A DNA stretch of 64,000 nt from Paracoccus sp. S1E-3 (lineage in GTDB: Bacteria; Pseudomonadota; Alphaproteobacteria; Rhodobacterales; Rhodobacteraceae): the NCBI RefSeq assembly GCF_013868135.1, contig NZ_JACEMU010000016.1:62001-126000 (forward strand), given 5' to 3'. A program made the position numbers and the translations under genes. The notes under the pieces are model-generated. The model was given only the letters and a program-made list of their open reading frames with translations, was not told where the DNA came from and made no database searches. Shown here one piece after another: positions 19,885 to 29,544 of the stretch; position 1 is the first letter of the stretch; every line of letters begins with the position of its first letter.

Positions 19885-20469
19885 CTATCCCGCCTCTGTT
19901 CGTCCCCGCCTGTCGTTGCGCAGATTGGCATAGAGAACATGCGTGCGCCACCGGCCGTTGATCTGCAGAAAGCTTTGCGCCACGCCTTCGTATTTGAACC
20001 CGGCCCGTTCCAGCGCCGCGCGCGAGGCGGCGTTGTCGGGCAGGCAGGCGGCCTCGATCCGGGACAGATCGAGGGTGGTGAAGGCGTGGCGCGTAACCGC
20101 ACCGATCGCTTCTGCCATGTAGCCCTGACGGGCATGGGGGGCGCCGATCCAGTAGCCGATGGTCGCCATCTGCGCCGGGCCGCGGCGGATATTGTCGAGG
20201 GTGATGGCGCCCAGCAGCGCGCCATCGACATTGCGTTCCAGAAAGAACGGGATGGCCGTCCCGGCGCGACTGGCGCGCTGCGCCCAATAGACGCGATTGG
20301 TGAAGGCCTTGCGCGACAGGTGGTCGGGCGACCAGGTCGGCTCCCACGGGGTCAGAAAGTCGCGGCTTTCCCGGCGCAGGGTCGTCCAGGCGTTGAAATC
20401 GGAATGCTGCGGCAGGCGCAGCGCCATCCGTTCGGTTTCCAGCCGGATCGGACGGCGCCGCCCGAACAT
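19885..20469 (-). CDS. RimJ/RimL-like GNAT acetyltransferase
   Basis: The product is 194 residues and shows the RimJ-type pattern: IGYWIGAPHARQGYMAEA (acetyl-CoA loop), then RIEAACLPDNAASRAALERA and GFKYEG. Members acetylate the N-terminal alanine of ribosomal proteins or other amines; the substrate here is unproven. The ATG at 20469 shares one base with the stop of the M16 peptidase gene (TGATG), so translation is coupled. A gene of this kind beside the M16 peptidase is conserved in Rhodobacterales. Confidence 0.9.
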   Translation of the reverse strand: MFGRRRPIRLETERMALRLPQHSDFNAWTTLRRESRDFLTPWEPTWSPDHLSRKAFTNRVYWAQRASRAGTAIPFFLERNVDGALLGAITLDNIRRGPAQMATIGYWIGAPHARQGYMAEAIGAVTRHAFTTLDLSRIEAACLPDNAASRAALERAGFKYEGVAQSFLQINGRWRTHVLYANLRNDRRGRTEAG

Positions 20470-21731
20470 CAGGCAGCTAACCGTTCGATCAGCGCCTCCA
20501 GCGAGGGCGCGCGATCCACCGGGCCATAGAGCGCCATCGCCGGGCGGCGGGCGATCAGGCTGGCGGCATAGTTGCGCAGATCCGCGCGTGTGACGGCATC
20601 CAGCCGCCGGGCGGTCTCGGCCGGCTCGGGCACGCGACCCCAGATCGCCAGAGACCGCGCGATCCGCTCGGCCTGACCGGAGCTGCTTTCAAGCCCCATC
20701 AGCGTGCCCGCCTTCAGCTGCGCCTTGGCGCGAGCGATTTCCGCATCCGACAGCGAATCGACCGAGCGCTTCAGCTCGTCCACTGTCAGCAGGGCCAGTT
20801 CCTCGATATCCTCGGCGGCGGTACCGGCATATACGGTCATCATGCCGGTATCGTCGTGGAAGCCCGACTGCGCGAAGATCGTATAGCACAGGCCCCGTTC
20901 CTCGCGGATCTTCTGGAACAGACGCGAGGACATGCCGCCGCCCATCGCCGTCGTCCAGATCTGCGCGGCGTGATAATCGGGCGCCAGATAGCCGGGTCCC
21001 TCGAAGGCAAGGGTGAAATGGGCCTGTTCCAGATCCTTCAGCCGCCGGGTTTCGGCCCCCTGCCACCGCGCGCCGTCGCGCGGGCGTCCGGCCGAGGCGG
21101 GCAGATGGCCGAAGACCTGCTCGGCCTGACGGACGATGGCGTCATGGTCCACCGCGCCTGCGGCGGCAAGGATCAGCTGGCCCGCGCCATAATGTTCGGT
21201 GACAAAGCCCGACAGATCGGCGCGCCCGAAGCTGGAAACGCGTTCCGCGGGACCGAGAATGGTGCGGCCCATGGCCTGATCGGGATAGGCGGCCTCCTGC
21301 AGCCAGTCGAAGATGATATCGTCGGGCGTGTCCAGCGATTGCCCGATTTCCTGCAGGATCACGCCGCGTTCAACCTCGATCTCGCGCTGATCGAAGGCCG
21401 GGTTCAGCACGATATCGGCAATCACATCCAGCGCCAGCGCGGTATCGGCGCTGAGCACGCGGGCGTAATAGGCCGTGGTATCGCGCGAGGTATAGGCGTT
21501 GATATAGCCGCCTACATCCTCGATTTCCTCGGCGATCTGCAGGGCGCTCCGGCGCGCGGTGCCCTTGAAGGCCATATGCTCCAGAAAATGGGCAATGCCG
21601 TTCTGTTCGGCGCGCTCGTCGCGGCCGCCGGCATTGACCCAGATTCCCAGCGTGGCTGAGTGCAGGCCAGCCATCGTTCGGGTGACGATGCGCAGGCCGT
21701 TGGGAAGGGTGGTGATATTGGTGTCGCTCAC
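20469..21731 (-). CDS. M16-family zinc peptidase (pitrilysin/processing-peptidase type)
   Basis: The product is 420 residues. The inverted zinc motif HxxEH is at residues 48-52 (HFLEHMAFKG), with the distal acidic ligand region about 70-80 residues later (VERGVILQEI). The glycine-rich C-terminal half-domain is present (GGGMSSRLFQKIREERGL). It resembles the single-chain bacterial relatives of the mitochondrial processing peptidase. Cellular substrates are not known. The GTG start at 21731 overlaps the thrC stop as GTGA. Confidence 0.92.
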   Translation of the reverse strand: MSDTNITTLPNGLRIVTRTMAGLHSATLGIWVNAGGRDERAEQNGIAHFLEHMAFKGTARRSALQIAEEIEDVGGYINAYTSRDTTAYYARVLSADTALALDVIADIVLNPAFDQREIEVERGVILQEIGQSLDTPDDIIFDWLQEAAYPDQAMGRTILGPAERVSSFGRADLSGFVTEHYGAGQLILAAAGAVDHDAIVRQAEQVFGHLPASAGRPRDGARWQGAETRRLKDLEQAHFTLAFEGPGYLAPDYHAAQIWTTAMGGGMSSRLFQKIREERGLCYTIFAQSGFHDDTGMMTVYAGTAAEDIEELALLTVDELKRSVDSLSDAEIARAKAQLKAGTLMGLESSSGQAERIARSLAIWGRVPEPAETARRLDAVTRADLRNYAASLIARRPAMALYGPVDRAPSLEALIERLAA

Positions 21732-23110
21732 GCGGTCCTCCGTTCAAGGATCAGCGATTTAAGCGCCCTGACGTCGTTTTCAACCCGGCTCCCGCGCTCG
21801 GGCTTGCCGAACAGGTCCGCCATATGCGGCGGCAGCGCCGGGCGGACGCCCACGGCCCATTCCACCGCATCGGGGAATTTCGCCGGATGGGCTGTGGCCA
21901 GCGTCACCATCGGCACGCCGGGGCGCAGGTGGTCGCGGGCAACGGTTACGCCGACGGCGGTATGGGGGCAGATGATTTCGCCGGTCTCGGCGCGGATGGT
22001 GCGGATGGTGTCCAGCGTCTGATCCTCGGACACCCGGCCCGAGACGAAATTTTCCTGCAACGCCTGCAGCGCACCCTGACTGATGGTAAAGCCGCCCGCC
22101 TTCAGGTCGTTCATGATCTGCCGGACCGGCGCGGGATCGCCGCCGTAGGCCCAGAACAGCGCGCGTTCGAAATTGCTGCTGACCTGAATGTCCATGGACG
22201 GCGAGATCGACGGCGCAACCTCGCCCACGCGGTATTCGCCGGTGGTCATGGCGCGGTGCAGAATATCGTTCTGGTTGGTCGCGATGACCAGCCGGCCGAT
22301 GGGCAGCCCCATGCGCTTGGCCACCAGACCGGCCAGAATATCGCCGAAATTACCGGTGGGGACGGTGAAATCCACCTCGCGCCCCGGCGCGCCGAGGCTG
22401 ACGGCGGCGGTAAAGTAATAGACCACCTGCGCAAGCACCCGCGCCCAGTTGATGCTGTTCACCCCCGCCAGCCCGACCTCATCGCGGAAGGCGTGGTCGT
22501 TGAACAGATCCTTCAGCCGGGCCTGCGCATCGTCGAAATGCCCGTCGATGGCGAGGGCATGGACATTCGATTCCGACGGCGTCGTCATCTGGCGGCGCTG
22601 CACCTCGGACACACGGCCATGCGGGTAGAGGATGAAGACATCGACATTGTCGAGGCCCCGGAAGGCCTCGATCGCGGCCGATCCGGTATCGCCCGAGGTG
22701 GCGCCGACGATGGTGATCCGCTGGCCCGACCGCGCCAGCGCGATCTGGAACAGCTGACCGATCAGCTGCATGGCGAAATCCTTGAAGGCAAGTGTCGGCC
22801 CGTGAAACAGTTCCAGCAGGTGATGGCCGGGGGCCAACTGGCGCAGCGGCGCGCGGGCGACATGGCCGAAATCGGCGTAAGCCGCGCCGATGGCCGCATT
22901 CAGCTCGGCATCCGAGAAGCTCTCGCCCAGAAACGGCTTGATGACGCGCAGGGCGACCTCCTCGTAAGGCAGACCTTCGAGGGCCGCGATGTCGTCCAGC
23001 TGCGGAATGGTTTCGGGCAGATACAGGCCGCCGTCGCGGGCCAGCCCCGTCAGCATGGCCTGTTCGAAATTCAGAACCGGGGCCTCTCCCCGCGTCGAGA
23101 TATAGCGCAT
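21728..23110 (-). CDS. thrC: Threonine synthase
   Basis: This PLP enzyme converts O-phosphohomoserine to threonine. The product is 460 residues, matching the long bacterial type. The cofactor lysine is K110 in PTLAFKDFAMQ, and the phosphate-binding loop SGDTGSAA and the N-terminal MRYISTRG are diagnostic. Two adjacent ATGs exist (23113 and 23110); the second has better spacing from AGAGG. The gene sits between surf1 and the M16 peptidase, overlapping the latter by 4 bases, an arrangement kept in Rhodobacterales although the functions are unrelated. Confidence 0.97.
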   Translation of the reverse strand: MRYISTRGEAPVLNFEQAMLTGLARDGGLYLPETIPQLDDIAALEGLPYEEVALRVIKPFLGESFSDAELNAAIGAAYADFGHVARAPLRQLAPGHHLLELFHGPTLAFKDFAMQLIGQLFQIALARSGQRITIVGATSGDTGSAAIEAFRGLDNVDVFILYPHGRVSEVQRRQMTTPSESNVHALAIDGHFDDAQARLKDLFNDHAFRDEVGLAGVNSINWARVLAQVVYYFTAAVSLGAPGREVDFTVPTGNFGDILAGLVAKRMGLPIGRLVIATNQNDILHRAMTTGEYRVGEVAPSISPSMDIQVSSNFERALFWAYGGDPAPVRQIMNDLKAGGFTISQGALQALQENFVSGRVSEDQTLDTIRTIRAETGEIICPHTAVGVTVARDHLRPGVPMVTLATAHPAKFPDAVEWAVGVRPALPPHMADLFGKPERGSRVENDVRALKSLILERRTA

Positions 23111-23118
23111 CATCGCCT

Positions 23119-23799
23119 CTAATATGTCCGCCGCCTGATACGCCAGATGAGCCATGCTGTCATCCCCGCGCAGGTGGCTGCAAACAGAAACCACTGGACG
23201 GCATAGGAAAGGTGGCTGTTGGGCACCCCTTCGATGCTGATCGGGATCGGCATGACGCCCTGCGCGTCGCCCGCGACCTCCGCTGCCACCACCAGAACGG
23301 GTTCGGTTTTCAGCGCTTCGGCCATGGCCGGCACGTCGCGCGCAAACCATATCCCCGCCTTCAGATCCGGGTCGGGGGTCGCGCTGCCCTTCTCCTGCGG
23401 CCAATGCAGGTTGCCGACCACCTGCAGCGCCACCGGTGGGCGCGGGCTGTGGCGGTAATCCTGCGTGACGAAGCCCCGATCCAGCAGGATGCGCCGCCCG
23501 TCATCGGTCACGAATCCCGAGATGATGTTATAGCCGCCGCCCAGTTCCTTGGTGCCCGACAGGACCAGGATTTCCTCGCCGGTGGTCCGGCCCGACACCG
23601 TGACCGGCATGTATTTCATCGACGGATCGGCCTGTGCGGGAAGGGGCTGCGGGGCGGCATCGATGCCGGCCTGAATTTCGGACAGCATGGCCTCCTTCCA
23701 TTCCATCCGGCGCAGCTGCCAGAAGCCGAGGCTGAGCAGGATAGCGGTGGTGACGATGCCGAAGATCAGCGGCGGCAGGATGGAGCGGCGGGCGGTCAT
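23119..23799 (-). CDS. surf1: SURF1 family cytochrome oxidase assembly protein
   Basis: The product is 226 residues with one helix at each end (about 9-28 and 200-220) and a periplasmic domain between them, the standard SURF1 layout. Recognisable blocks are SLGFWQLRRMEWKE near the N-terminus, GGYNIISGF, ILLDRGFV, and PNSHLSYAVQWF before the last helix. SURF1 proteins help deliver heme a to subunit I of aa3-type oxidase, which fits the adjacent cta genes. The start at 23799 has CGGAAATGTC upstream. It is separated from ctaE by a terminator and a decayed gene. Confidence 0.93.
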   Translation of the reverse strand: MTARRSILPPLIFGIVTTAILLSLGFWQLRRMEWKEAMLSEIQAGIDAAPQPLPAQADPSMKYMPVTVSGRTTGEEILVLSGTKELGGGYNIISGFVTDDGRRILLDRGFVTQDYRHSPRPPVALQVVGNLHWPQEKGSATPDPDLKAGIWFARDVPAMAEALKTEPVLVVAAEVAGDAQGVMPIPISIEGVPNSHLSYAVQWFLFAATCAGMTAWLIWRIRRRTY

Positions 23800-23874
23800 G
23801 ACATTTCCGTTCTTGCGACGCCCTGCGATAGCGCGGCGCGCGCCCGAGACCAAGGGGCGATCGCGGGTCGACCG

Positions 23875-24313
23875 TCACGTCGTCCCAACCCCGACCGGCA
23901 TAGCCGCACAGCCAGTTCAGCGCCCGGCAGCGTTCCACCGGGGTCAGGTAGCCCGCCGCGCCGGACCGCTGCAACAGCGCCTGCCCCATGTCGCAGTCGC
24001 TGGTTTCCTCTTCACCGCCGCGATCATCGCGCCGGGCCTGCGTTCGGCCACCGCGCGATCCGTGCGGCGCAGGCTGCGGGTCTCGCCCGCGATCACTGGC
24101 AGGCTGTCCAGCACTTTGACACCACGGGCGCGCAGGGTGGCTTCGCTGCGGGCCGTGCGGGCCAGTTCATCCGGGGCGCGGGGATGGGCGGCCAAATCCT
24201 CGATCAGGGGCGGCGGGATTGCTGGTCGAGCGTGGGGTCTGGGCCATCGCCGCACCCGAGGCGAACAGGGATGCAGCCACGCGTCCAACGAAGCTTTTGC
24301 GGGCCGTCCTCGT
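23875..24313 (-). pseudogene. Decayed gene for a secreted small protein (frameshifts, lost start)
   Basis: Three segments with strong coding character lie in alternating frames. From 24313 one frame reads a signal peptide (KSFVGRVAASLFASGAAMAQ) but opens with ACG where AGAAGG would place an ATG, and stops soon after. At about 24205 coding moves to a second frame (LIEDLAAHPRAPDELARTAR onward). At about 24012 it returns to the first frame (ALLQRSGAAGYLTPVERCRA, then LNWLCGYAGRGWDD). A third shift would reach the TGA at 23877-23875, just before surf1. I do not recognise the parent family. Sequencing indels are an alternative, but they would not explain the ACG. Confidence 0.55.
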
Positions 24314-24324
24314 GGCACCTTCTA

Positions 24325-24357
24325 AACAAAAACGGCGCGGGGGTCCCCCGCGCCGTT
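24325..24357 (-). terminator. Rho-independent terminator of the cta operon
   Basis: A perfect 13-base inverted repeat (AACGGCGCGGGGG at 24331-24343 and its complement at 24345-24357, one-base loop) lies 22 bases after the ctaE stop. On the minus strand it runs into TTTTTGTTT, so it ends the leftward ctaC-ctaE transcript and insulates surf1-thrC. Confidence 0.92.
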
Positions 24358-24379
24358 CGAAACTCCGGTCAGCGCCGGA

Positions 24380-25204
24380 TCAGCGGCCCCAGATATAGAT
24401 GGCGAAAAACAGGAACAGCCAGACCACGTCGACGAAGTGCCAGTACCAGGCGGCGGCCTCGAAGCCCACATGCTGTTGCTGGGTCATCTGGCCGCGCATC
24501 AGGCGCACCATGCAGATGAACAGGAAGATGGTGCCGATGATGACATGAGCACCGTGGAAACCGGTCGCCATGTAGAAGACGCCGCCATAGACGGTATCCG
24601 ACAGTCCGAAGGCGGCGTGGCTGTATTCATAGGCCTGCAGCGCAGTAAAGCACAGACCCAGCACCACGGCAACGGCCAGACCGTTGATGGCGGTCTTGCG
24701 GTCGTTTTCATGCACCAGCGCATGGTGGGCCCAGGTCACGGCCACGCCCGACAGCAGCAGGATCAGCGTGTTGATCAGCGGCAGGTGCCAAGGATCGAAG
24801 GTGGTGATGCCTTCCGGCGGCCAGACGCCGTCCTTGAGCGGGCTGTCCGGCCCCATCGGATAGAGCGCGTTCTTGAAGAAGGCCCAGAACCAGGCGACGA
24901 AGAACATCACTTCCGAGATGATGAACAGGATGAAGCCGTATTGCAGGCCGATCCGCACCACCGGGGTATGGTCGCCGGTCTCGCCCTCGTTGACGACATC
25001 GGCCCACCAGCCGAACATCACATACAGCACCCCGACAAAGCCGATCAGGAACATCCACGGCCCGGTAATGGGGGCGCCGAAGACTTCGATGCCCTTCATC
25101 CATGCGACCGCGCCGGTCAGCATGATGAAGGCGGCAGTCGCGCCCAGGAAGGGCCAAAGCGAGGGCGGCAGGATATGATAGTCGTGGTTCTTAACATGCG
25201 CCAT
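24380..25204 (-). CDS. ctaE: Cytochrome c oxidase subunit III
   Basis: The product is 274 residues with seven membrane helices, the length known for the Paracoccus subunit. Diagnostic blocks include [15 protein letters not shown] at the N-terminus, [30 protein letters not shown] and the C-terminal [14 protein letters not shown]. Subunit III binds lipids and stabilises the aa3-type oxidase without carrying a redox centre. It is the last gene of the cta operon, about 20 bases after ctaG, and is followed by a strong terminator. Confidence 0.97.
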   Translation of the reverse strand: MAHVKNHDYHILPPSLWPFLGATAAFIMLTGAVAWMKGIEVFGAPITGPWMFLIGFVGVLYVMFGWWADVVNEGETGDHTPVVRIGLQYGFILFIISEVMFFVAWFWAFFKNALYPMGPDSPLKDGVWPPEGITTFDPWHLPLINTLILLLSGVAVTWAHHALVHENDRKTAINGLAVAVVLGLCFTALQAYEYSHAAFGLSDTVYGGVFYMATGFHGAHVIIGTIFLFICMVRLMRGQMTQQQHVGFEAAAWYWHFVDVVWLFLFFAIYIWGR

Positions 25205-25224
25205 TGGCTGTCCCCGCTATTGCG

Positions 25225-25836
25225 TCAGTTCGTTCTGATTGCGTCACCGCCCGATGCCTGCGCTGCCTGGTCACCAGTCAGGGCGGCGGTTTCGGGGGTG
25301 GCATATTGATGGAAAGTATAGCTCAAGGTGATGTCGCGCACCTTATAGGCGTCGCGGTCGGTCACAATGTCGGGCTCGACATAGAAGGTGACCGGCATCT
25401 CGACCCGCTCGCCGGGCTGCAGCGTCTGCTCGGTGAAGCAGAAGCAATCGATCTTGACGAAGAAGGAGCCGGCGATTTCCGGGGCGACGTTATACGAGGC
25501 GCGCCCGGTGATCGGCTTGTCGGAATTGTTCACCGCCTCGTAGAAGGCCAGGCCGTCCTGGCCGATCTTCAGCGTCATCTCGTTCTGCAGGGGCCGGAAG
25601 GTCCAGGGCAGGTTCGGATCGGTATTGCCGTCGAAGCGGATGGTGATGTCTTCGTCGATGATATCCGCCGCCTCGTCGTGGCTGGCGGCAACCTGCGTCG
25701 TGCCGCCATAACCGGTGACCCGGCAGAACCAGTTATAGAACGGCACCGCCGCCCAGGCGAGCGCGCCCATCACCAGCACCACGCCGACCAGCTGCACCAG
25801 CACGCGCTGGTTCTTGTCCTTGGGAAGCAGGCTCAT
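25225..25836 (-). CDS. ctaG: Cytochrome c oxidase assembly protein CtaG (Cox11 type)
   Basis: This copper chaperone inserts Cu_B into subunit I of the oxidase. The product is 203 residues with one N-terminal helix (about 12-32) and a periplasmic beta domain. The copper-binding pair is C131 and C133 in KIDCFCFTEQ, and the NWFCRVTGYGG segment after the helix carries the conserved membrane-proximal cysteine C38. The start codon overlaps the stop of the small upstream ORF as ATGA. Confidence 0.96.
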   Translation of the reverse strand: MSLLPKDKNQRVLVQLVGVVLVMGALAWAAVPFYNWFCRVTGYGGTTQVAASHDEAADIIDEDITIRFDGNTDPNLPWTFRPLQNEMTLKIGQDGLAFYEAVNNSDKPITGRASYNVAPEIAGSFFVKIDCFCFTEQTLQPGERVEMPVTFYVEPDIVTDRDAYKVRDITLSYTFHQYATPETAALTGDQAAQASGGDAIRTN

Positions 25837-26105
25837 GGTGCGGTCCTCGCGCCGGCTTCGGCGCCGGGGGTGCCGGGGGCGGCCACGGGGTTGTCGCTGG
25901 GCCGGATTTCGACGCCCTGTTCACGCGGGAGCAACCCCGGACGGACCTGATGGTCAAAGCCTTCCAGCGCCGCGCCGCCGCCGTTCTGCACCTTGACGAC
26001 GGACAGCGCGAAGATCAGCGCGACAAAGGCCAGCAGCACAACCAGCAGCCCGATATTGCGCGACTTGCGCCGCGTGTGCAGTTCGTGTTCCGTGCGCAGC
26101 GCCAT
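25833..26105 (-). CDS. Small single-helix protein of the cta operon (CoxF-like)
   Basis: The product is 90 residues with a basic N-terminus (RTEHELHTRRKSRNIG), one hydrophobic helix at about 17-38, and a Pro/Ala/Gly-rich tail. It shares one base with the ctaB stop (TGATG) and overlaps ctaG by 4 bases. A small ORF of this kind is found between ctaB and ctaG in Rhodobacterales and is annotated as CoxF-like; a role in oxidase assembly is inferred only from position. The longer frame that extends right over ctaB is not coding. Confidence 0.85.
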   Translation of the reverse strand: MALRTEHELHTRRKSRNIGLLVVLLAFVALIFALSVVKVQNGGGAALEGFDHQVRPGLLPREQGVEIRPSDNPVAAPGTPGAEAGARTAP

Positions 26106-27019
26106 CACGCCCCCACCCAGTGTTGGACCAGCAGCGCCGCGAAATGCGCGAACAGGTAGATGAGCGACAGCCTGAAGAAGCTTTTCTCGGCCTTGTGACC
26201 ATCGGCATGGGACTGTTCGTCCGTCCGCCGCATCACTTGCCAGCCGCGCCAGATGAACAGCGCGTTCAGCACCACCGCCACGCTGAGGTAGATGGGGCCG
26301 CCAACAGAGGTCAGCCCCAGCCAGATCGCGAAGGGCGCCAGCACCAATGTATAGGCGAAGATGTGGCGCCGCGTGGTCCGCCGGCCATGGGTCACGGTCA
26401 GCATCGGCACACCGGCCTTGTGGTAATCCTCCTTCATGAACAGCGCCAGCGCCCAGAAATGCGGCGGCGTCCAGAAGAAGATCAGCGCGAACATCAGCAG
26501 CGATTCCAGACTGATCCCGCCGGTCGCGCAGGCCCAGCCGATCATCGGCGGAAAGGCCCCCGCCGCGCCGCCGATCACGATGTTCTGCGGCGTCGAGCGC
26601 TTCAGCCACATCGTATAGACGACCGCGTAGAAGAAGATGGTGAAGGCCAGGAAGGCGGCGGCGAACCAGTTCGCCGACAGGCCCAGCATCATCACCGCAA
26701 TGCCCGACAGTGCCAGACCGAGGGCCAATGCCTCGTGCGCTGCGATTTTGCCGGCGGGGATGGGGCGGGATTTCGTGCGGTTCATCACCGCGTCGATATC
26801 TGCGTCATACCACATGTTCAGCGCGCCCGAGGCGCCGCCGCCGATGGCGATGAACAGGACGGAGCAGAAGGCGATCAGCGGATGCAGATGAACCGGCGCC
26901 ACGATCAGGCCGACGAAGGCAGTGAAGACCACCAGCGACATCACACGCGGCTTCAGCAGCGCAATGTAATCGCTGAATTCGGCCTCGGTCGGCGTCTGAT
27001 ATGTGGTTGCGTCGGTCAC
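26105..27019 (-). CDS. ctaB: Protoheme IX farnesyltransferase (heme O synthase)
   Basis: This membrane prenyltransferase adds a farnesyl group to heme b to make heme O, the precursor of heme A. The product is 304 residues with about nine helices. The two metal/prenyl-diphosphate motifs are present as [19 protein letters not shown] and the later loop around [12 protein letters not shown]. The family segment [10 protein letters not shown] is intact. It follows ctaC by 12 bases and overlaps the small CoxF-like ORF. Confidence 0.97.
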   Translation of the reverse strand: MTDATTYQTPTEAEFSDYIALLKPRVMSLVVFTAFVGLIVAPVHLHPLIAFCSVLFIAIGGGASGALNMWYDADIDAVMNRTKSRPIPAGKIAAHEALALGLALSGIAVMMLGLSANWFAAAFLAFTIFFYAVVYTMWLKRSTPQNIVIGGAAGAFPPMIGWACATGGISLESLLMFALIFFWTPPHFWALALFMKEDYHKAGVPMLTVTHGRRTTRRHIFAYTLVLAPFAIWLGLTSVGGPIYLSVAVVLNALFIWRGWQVMRRTDEQSHADGHKAEKSFFRLSLIYLFAHFAALLVQHWVGA

Positions 27020-27031
27020 GGCGGCCTTCGT

Positions 27032-27928
27032 TTACTTCGCAGCCAGCTGGATGGGCTGCGCGTTCAGCAGCTCGGCGGCGGCGAATTCGACTTTCGCGCC
27101 TTCCAGCCATGCGGCGTATTTCTCGGGCGAGACGGCCTTCACGACGATGGGCATATAGGCGTGGTTGATCCCGCACAGCTCCGAGCACTGGCCGAAATAG
27201 ACGCCTTCCTGCGTGGCGGTGAAGGCCAACTGCGCGATCCGGCCCGGCACCGCGTCCTGCTTCACGGCGAAGGCGGGAATGGTCCAGGAATGGATCACGT
27301 CGGTGGCGGTGAACTGCATCAGCACTTCCTGCCCGACCGGAACCACCATCGGGTTGTCGGCGGCCAGCAGATATTCGTTCTCGGCATAGCCATTGGCGGC
27401 GAGGTCTTCCCTGGCCAGCAGAAGTGAGTCGAAGGCCAGGCCCTCGTTCGGGTATTCATAGGACCAGTACCACTGGTGCCCGATGGCCTTGATGACCACC
27501 GCCGGGTTCTGCGGAATGGCCAGCTGGCGGAACAGGATCGGCAGCGAGAAGACGCCGATGGCGATCAGGATCAGGATGGGCACCAGCGTCCAGGTGATCT
27601 CGATCGGGGTGTTGTGGCTGAAGCGCGCGGGGACCGGGTTGACGCGGCGGTTATAGCGCAGGATGCACCACAGCAGCAGGCCGCAGACGAAGATGGTGAC
27701 GACGGTGATGATGACCAGCACATAATGGTCCAGCCATTGCTGATCGACGGCTTCCGGGCTGGAGGCCGGCTGGAAGGCGATGCCTTTCGCTTTGGGCGCA
27801 CCGATCACCGGCAGATCACCCAGCACATCCTGCGCGCGTTCCTGCGCCCAGGCCATGCCCGACGACAGCAAAACCGCCGCACCCATTCCCGCCGCCGCCA
27901 CGTGCCGCATCATTGCTGGAGCCACCAT
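27032..27928 (-). CDS. ctaC: Cytochrome c oxidase subunit II
   Basis: The product is 298 residues, the same as the Paracoccus denitrificans subunit. It has a signal peptide ending near MAWAQ, two membrane helices (about 68-90 and 112-133) and a C-terminal cupredoxin domain. Cu_A ligands are H213 (DVIHSW) and C248, E250, C252, H256 and M259 in [15 protein letters not shown]. The aromatic electron-entry segment QWYWSYEYP is present. I chose the ATG at 27928, which has AAGGG upstream, from several in-frame starts. It leads the cta operon; subunit I is not in this window. Confidence 0.97.
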   Translation of the reverse strand: MVAPAMMRHVAAAGMGAAVLLSSGMAWAQERAQDVLGDLPVIGAPKAKGIAFQPASSPEAVDQQWLDHYVLVIITVVTIFVCGLLLWCILRYNRRVNPVPARFSHNTPIEITWTLVPILILIAIGVFSLPILFRQLAIPQNPAVVIKAIGHQWYWSYEYPNEGLAFDSLLLAREDLAANGYAENEYLLAADNPMVVPVGQEVLMQFTATDVIHSWTIPAFAVKQDAVPGRIAQLAFTATQEGVYFGQCSELCGINHAYMPIVVKAVSPEKYAAWLEGAKVEFAAAELLNAQPIQLAAK

Positions 27929-28099
27929 CCGAGTATCCCTTGCCATTTCCGACAGCACGCCACACATCCATGCGAGACGGACCGCCACCCTTCCGAGTCA
28001 AACGTTTTCCGTTTACAACCACAAAACCCCGCCTGCGACAAGTCGGCACATACCGGCAACCGGGCGAAGTCCTCTGACTGAGAGATTTGCGGATCACCC

Positions 28100-29524
28100 A
28101 TGAGCAGCACCGAATTCAAGCCCTTCGACCATGATTTCGACCGGGACGCCGCCCTCGCCATCCTGCGCGAGGCGACCGCTGGCGCCGATGACGGCGAGCT
28201 GTTCATCGAACGCGCCCATGCGGAATCGCTGGTCTATGACGACCGTCGACTGCGCGGGTCCAGCTATACCGCCAGCCAGGGCTTCGGTCTGCGCGCGGTC
28301 GCGGGCGAGGTGACCGGCTATGCCCATTCGACCGAACTGACCTTGCCCACGCTGCGCCGCGCCGCTGAAACCGCGCGCCTGGCCGTCGGCAATGGCGGAC
28401 GCACGCTGGCGTTGCCGCCCGAAGGCAAGGTCACGCCGTTATATATGGCGGAAGACCCGGCGCAGGGCATCGACATCGCCACCCGGATCGATCTGCTGCG
28501 TGAGATCGACGCCTATGCACGCGGCCTCGATCCGCGGGTGGTGCAGGCCACGGTATCCCTGTCGACCAGCCTGCAACAGGTGGCGATCCTGCGCCCGGAA
28601 GGCGGCCTCGTGACCGATATCAGGCCGATGGCGCGACTGAATGTCGCAGTCATCGTCGAGGACAATGCCCGGCGCGAGACCGGGGGGACCGGCGGCGGTG
28701 GCCGCATTCCGCTGGCCGGGATGATGAACCCCGCCCATTGGAAGCCACTGGTGGACGAATCCCTGCGCATCGCGCTGGTGAACCTGCGCGCCCAGCCCGC
28801 ACCTGCGGGCGTCATGGACGTGGTGCTCGGCCCCGGCTGGCCGGGCATCCTGCTGCACGAGGCCGTGGGTCACGGGCTGGAGGGTGATTTCAACCGCAAG
28901 GGCCATTCGGCCTTCGCCGGGCTGATGGGACAACGCGTGGCCGCGCCCGGCGTGACGGTGATCGACGATGGTACCATCCCCGACCGGCGCGGCTCGATCA
29001 GTGTCGATGACGAGGGCACCCCCCCGGCCCGCAACGTGCTGATCGAGGATGGCATTCTGGTCGGCTATCTTCAGGATCGCCAGAATGCGCGGCTGATGGG
29101 GGTCGCGCCCACCGGCAACGGGCGGCGCGAAAGCTATGCCCATGCGCCGATGCCGCGCATGACCAACACCTTCATGCTGGGCGGCGATGCCAGCCCCGAT
29201 GCGATTCTGTCCGATCTGAAGGACGGCATCTATGCCGTGGGCTTCGGCGGCGGTCAGGTCGACATCACCAATGGGAAGTTCGTCTTTTCCTGCACCGAGG
29301 CCTATCGCGTGAAGAATGGCGTGGTCGGCGACCCCATCCGGGGCGCCACCCTGATCGGCGACGGGGCGACCGCCCTGCAGCAGATCCGCGCCATCGGCAA
29401 TGACATGTCGCTGGACCCCGGCATGGGCACCTGCGGCAAGCAGGGCCAATGGGTGCCGGTTGGGGTGGGGCTGCCCTCGCTGCTGATCGGCGGGCTGACG
29501 GTGGGCGGCTCGGCGGCAGGCTGA
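28100..29524 (+). CDS. tldD: Metalloprotease TldD
   Basis: The product is 474 residues. TldD and its partner TldE (PmbA) form a zinc protease that degrades unfolded peptides and matures modified peptides such as microcins. The zinc motif HEAVGH is at residues 253-258 (LLHEAVGHGLEGDF), and the C-terminal beta domain includes IRGATLIGDG. The tldE partner is not in this window. It diverges from ctaC across about 170 bases that must hold both promoters. Confidence 0.95.
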   Translation: MSSTEFKPFDHDFDRDAALAILREATAGADDGELFIERAHAESLVYDDRRLRGSSYTASQGFGLRAVAGEVTGYAHSTELTLPTLRRAAETARLAVGNGGRTLALPPEGKVTPLYMAEDPAQGIDIATRIDLLREIDAYARGLDPRVVQATVSLSTSLQQVAILRPEGGLVTDIRPMARLNVAVIVEDNARRETGGTGGGGRIPLAGMMNPAHWKPLVDESLRIALVNLRAQPAPAGVMDVVLGPGWPGILLHEAVGHGLEGDFNRKGHSAFAGLMGQRVAAPGVTVIDDGTIPDRRGSISVDDEGTPPARNVLIEDGILVGYLQDRQNARLMGVAPTGNGRRESYAHAPMPRMTNTFMLGGDASPDAILSDLKDGIYAVGFGGGQVDITNGKFVFSCTEAYRVKNGVVGDPIRGATLIGDGATALQQIRAIGNDMSLDPGMGTCGKQGQWVPVGVGLPSLLIGGLTVGGSAAG

Positions 29525-29544
29525 CGCAGCCGGCGCAGCCGGTA

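Noticed and set aside
17565..19961. A 798-codon open frame on the plus strand, antisense to the permease and oxidase genes
   Set aside because: Long antisense frames are expected in DNA this rich in GC. The product is dominated by Arg, Gln, His and Pro without any domain, while the minus strand encodes complete recognisable proteins.
23528..23989. Treating the MGQALLQ frame as an intact gene extending into surf1
   Set aside because: It would overlap surf1 by more than 250 bases in a wrong frame. The part upstream of surf1 fits better as the end of the decayed gene.
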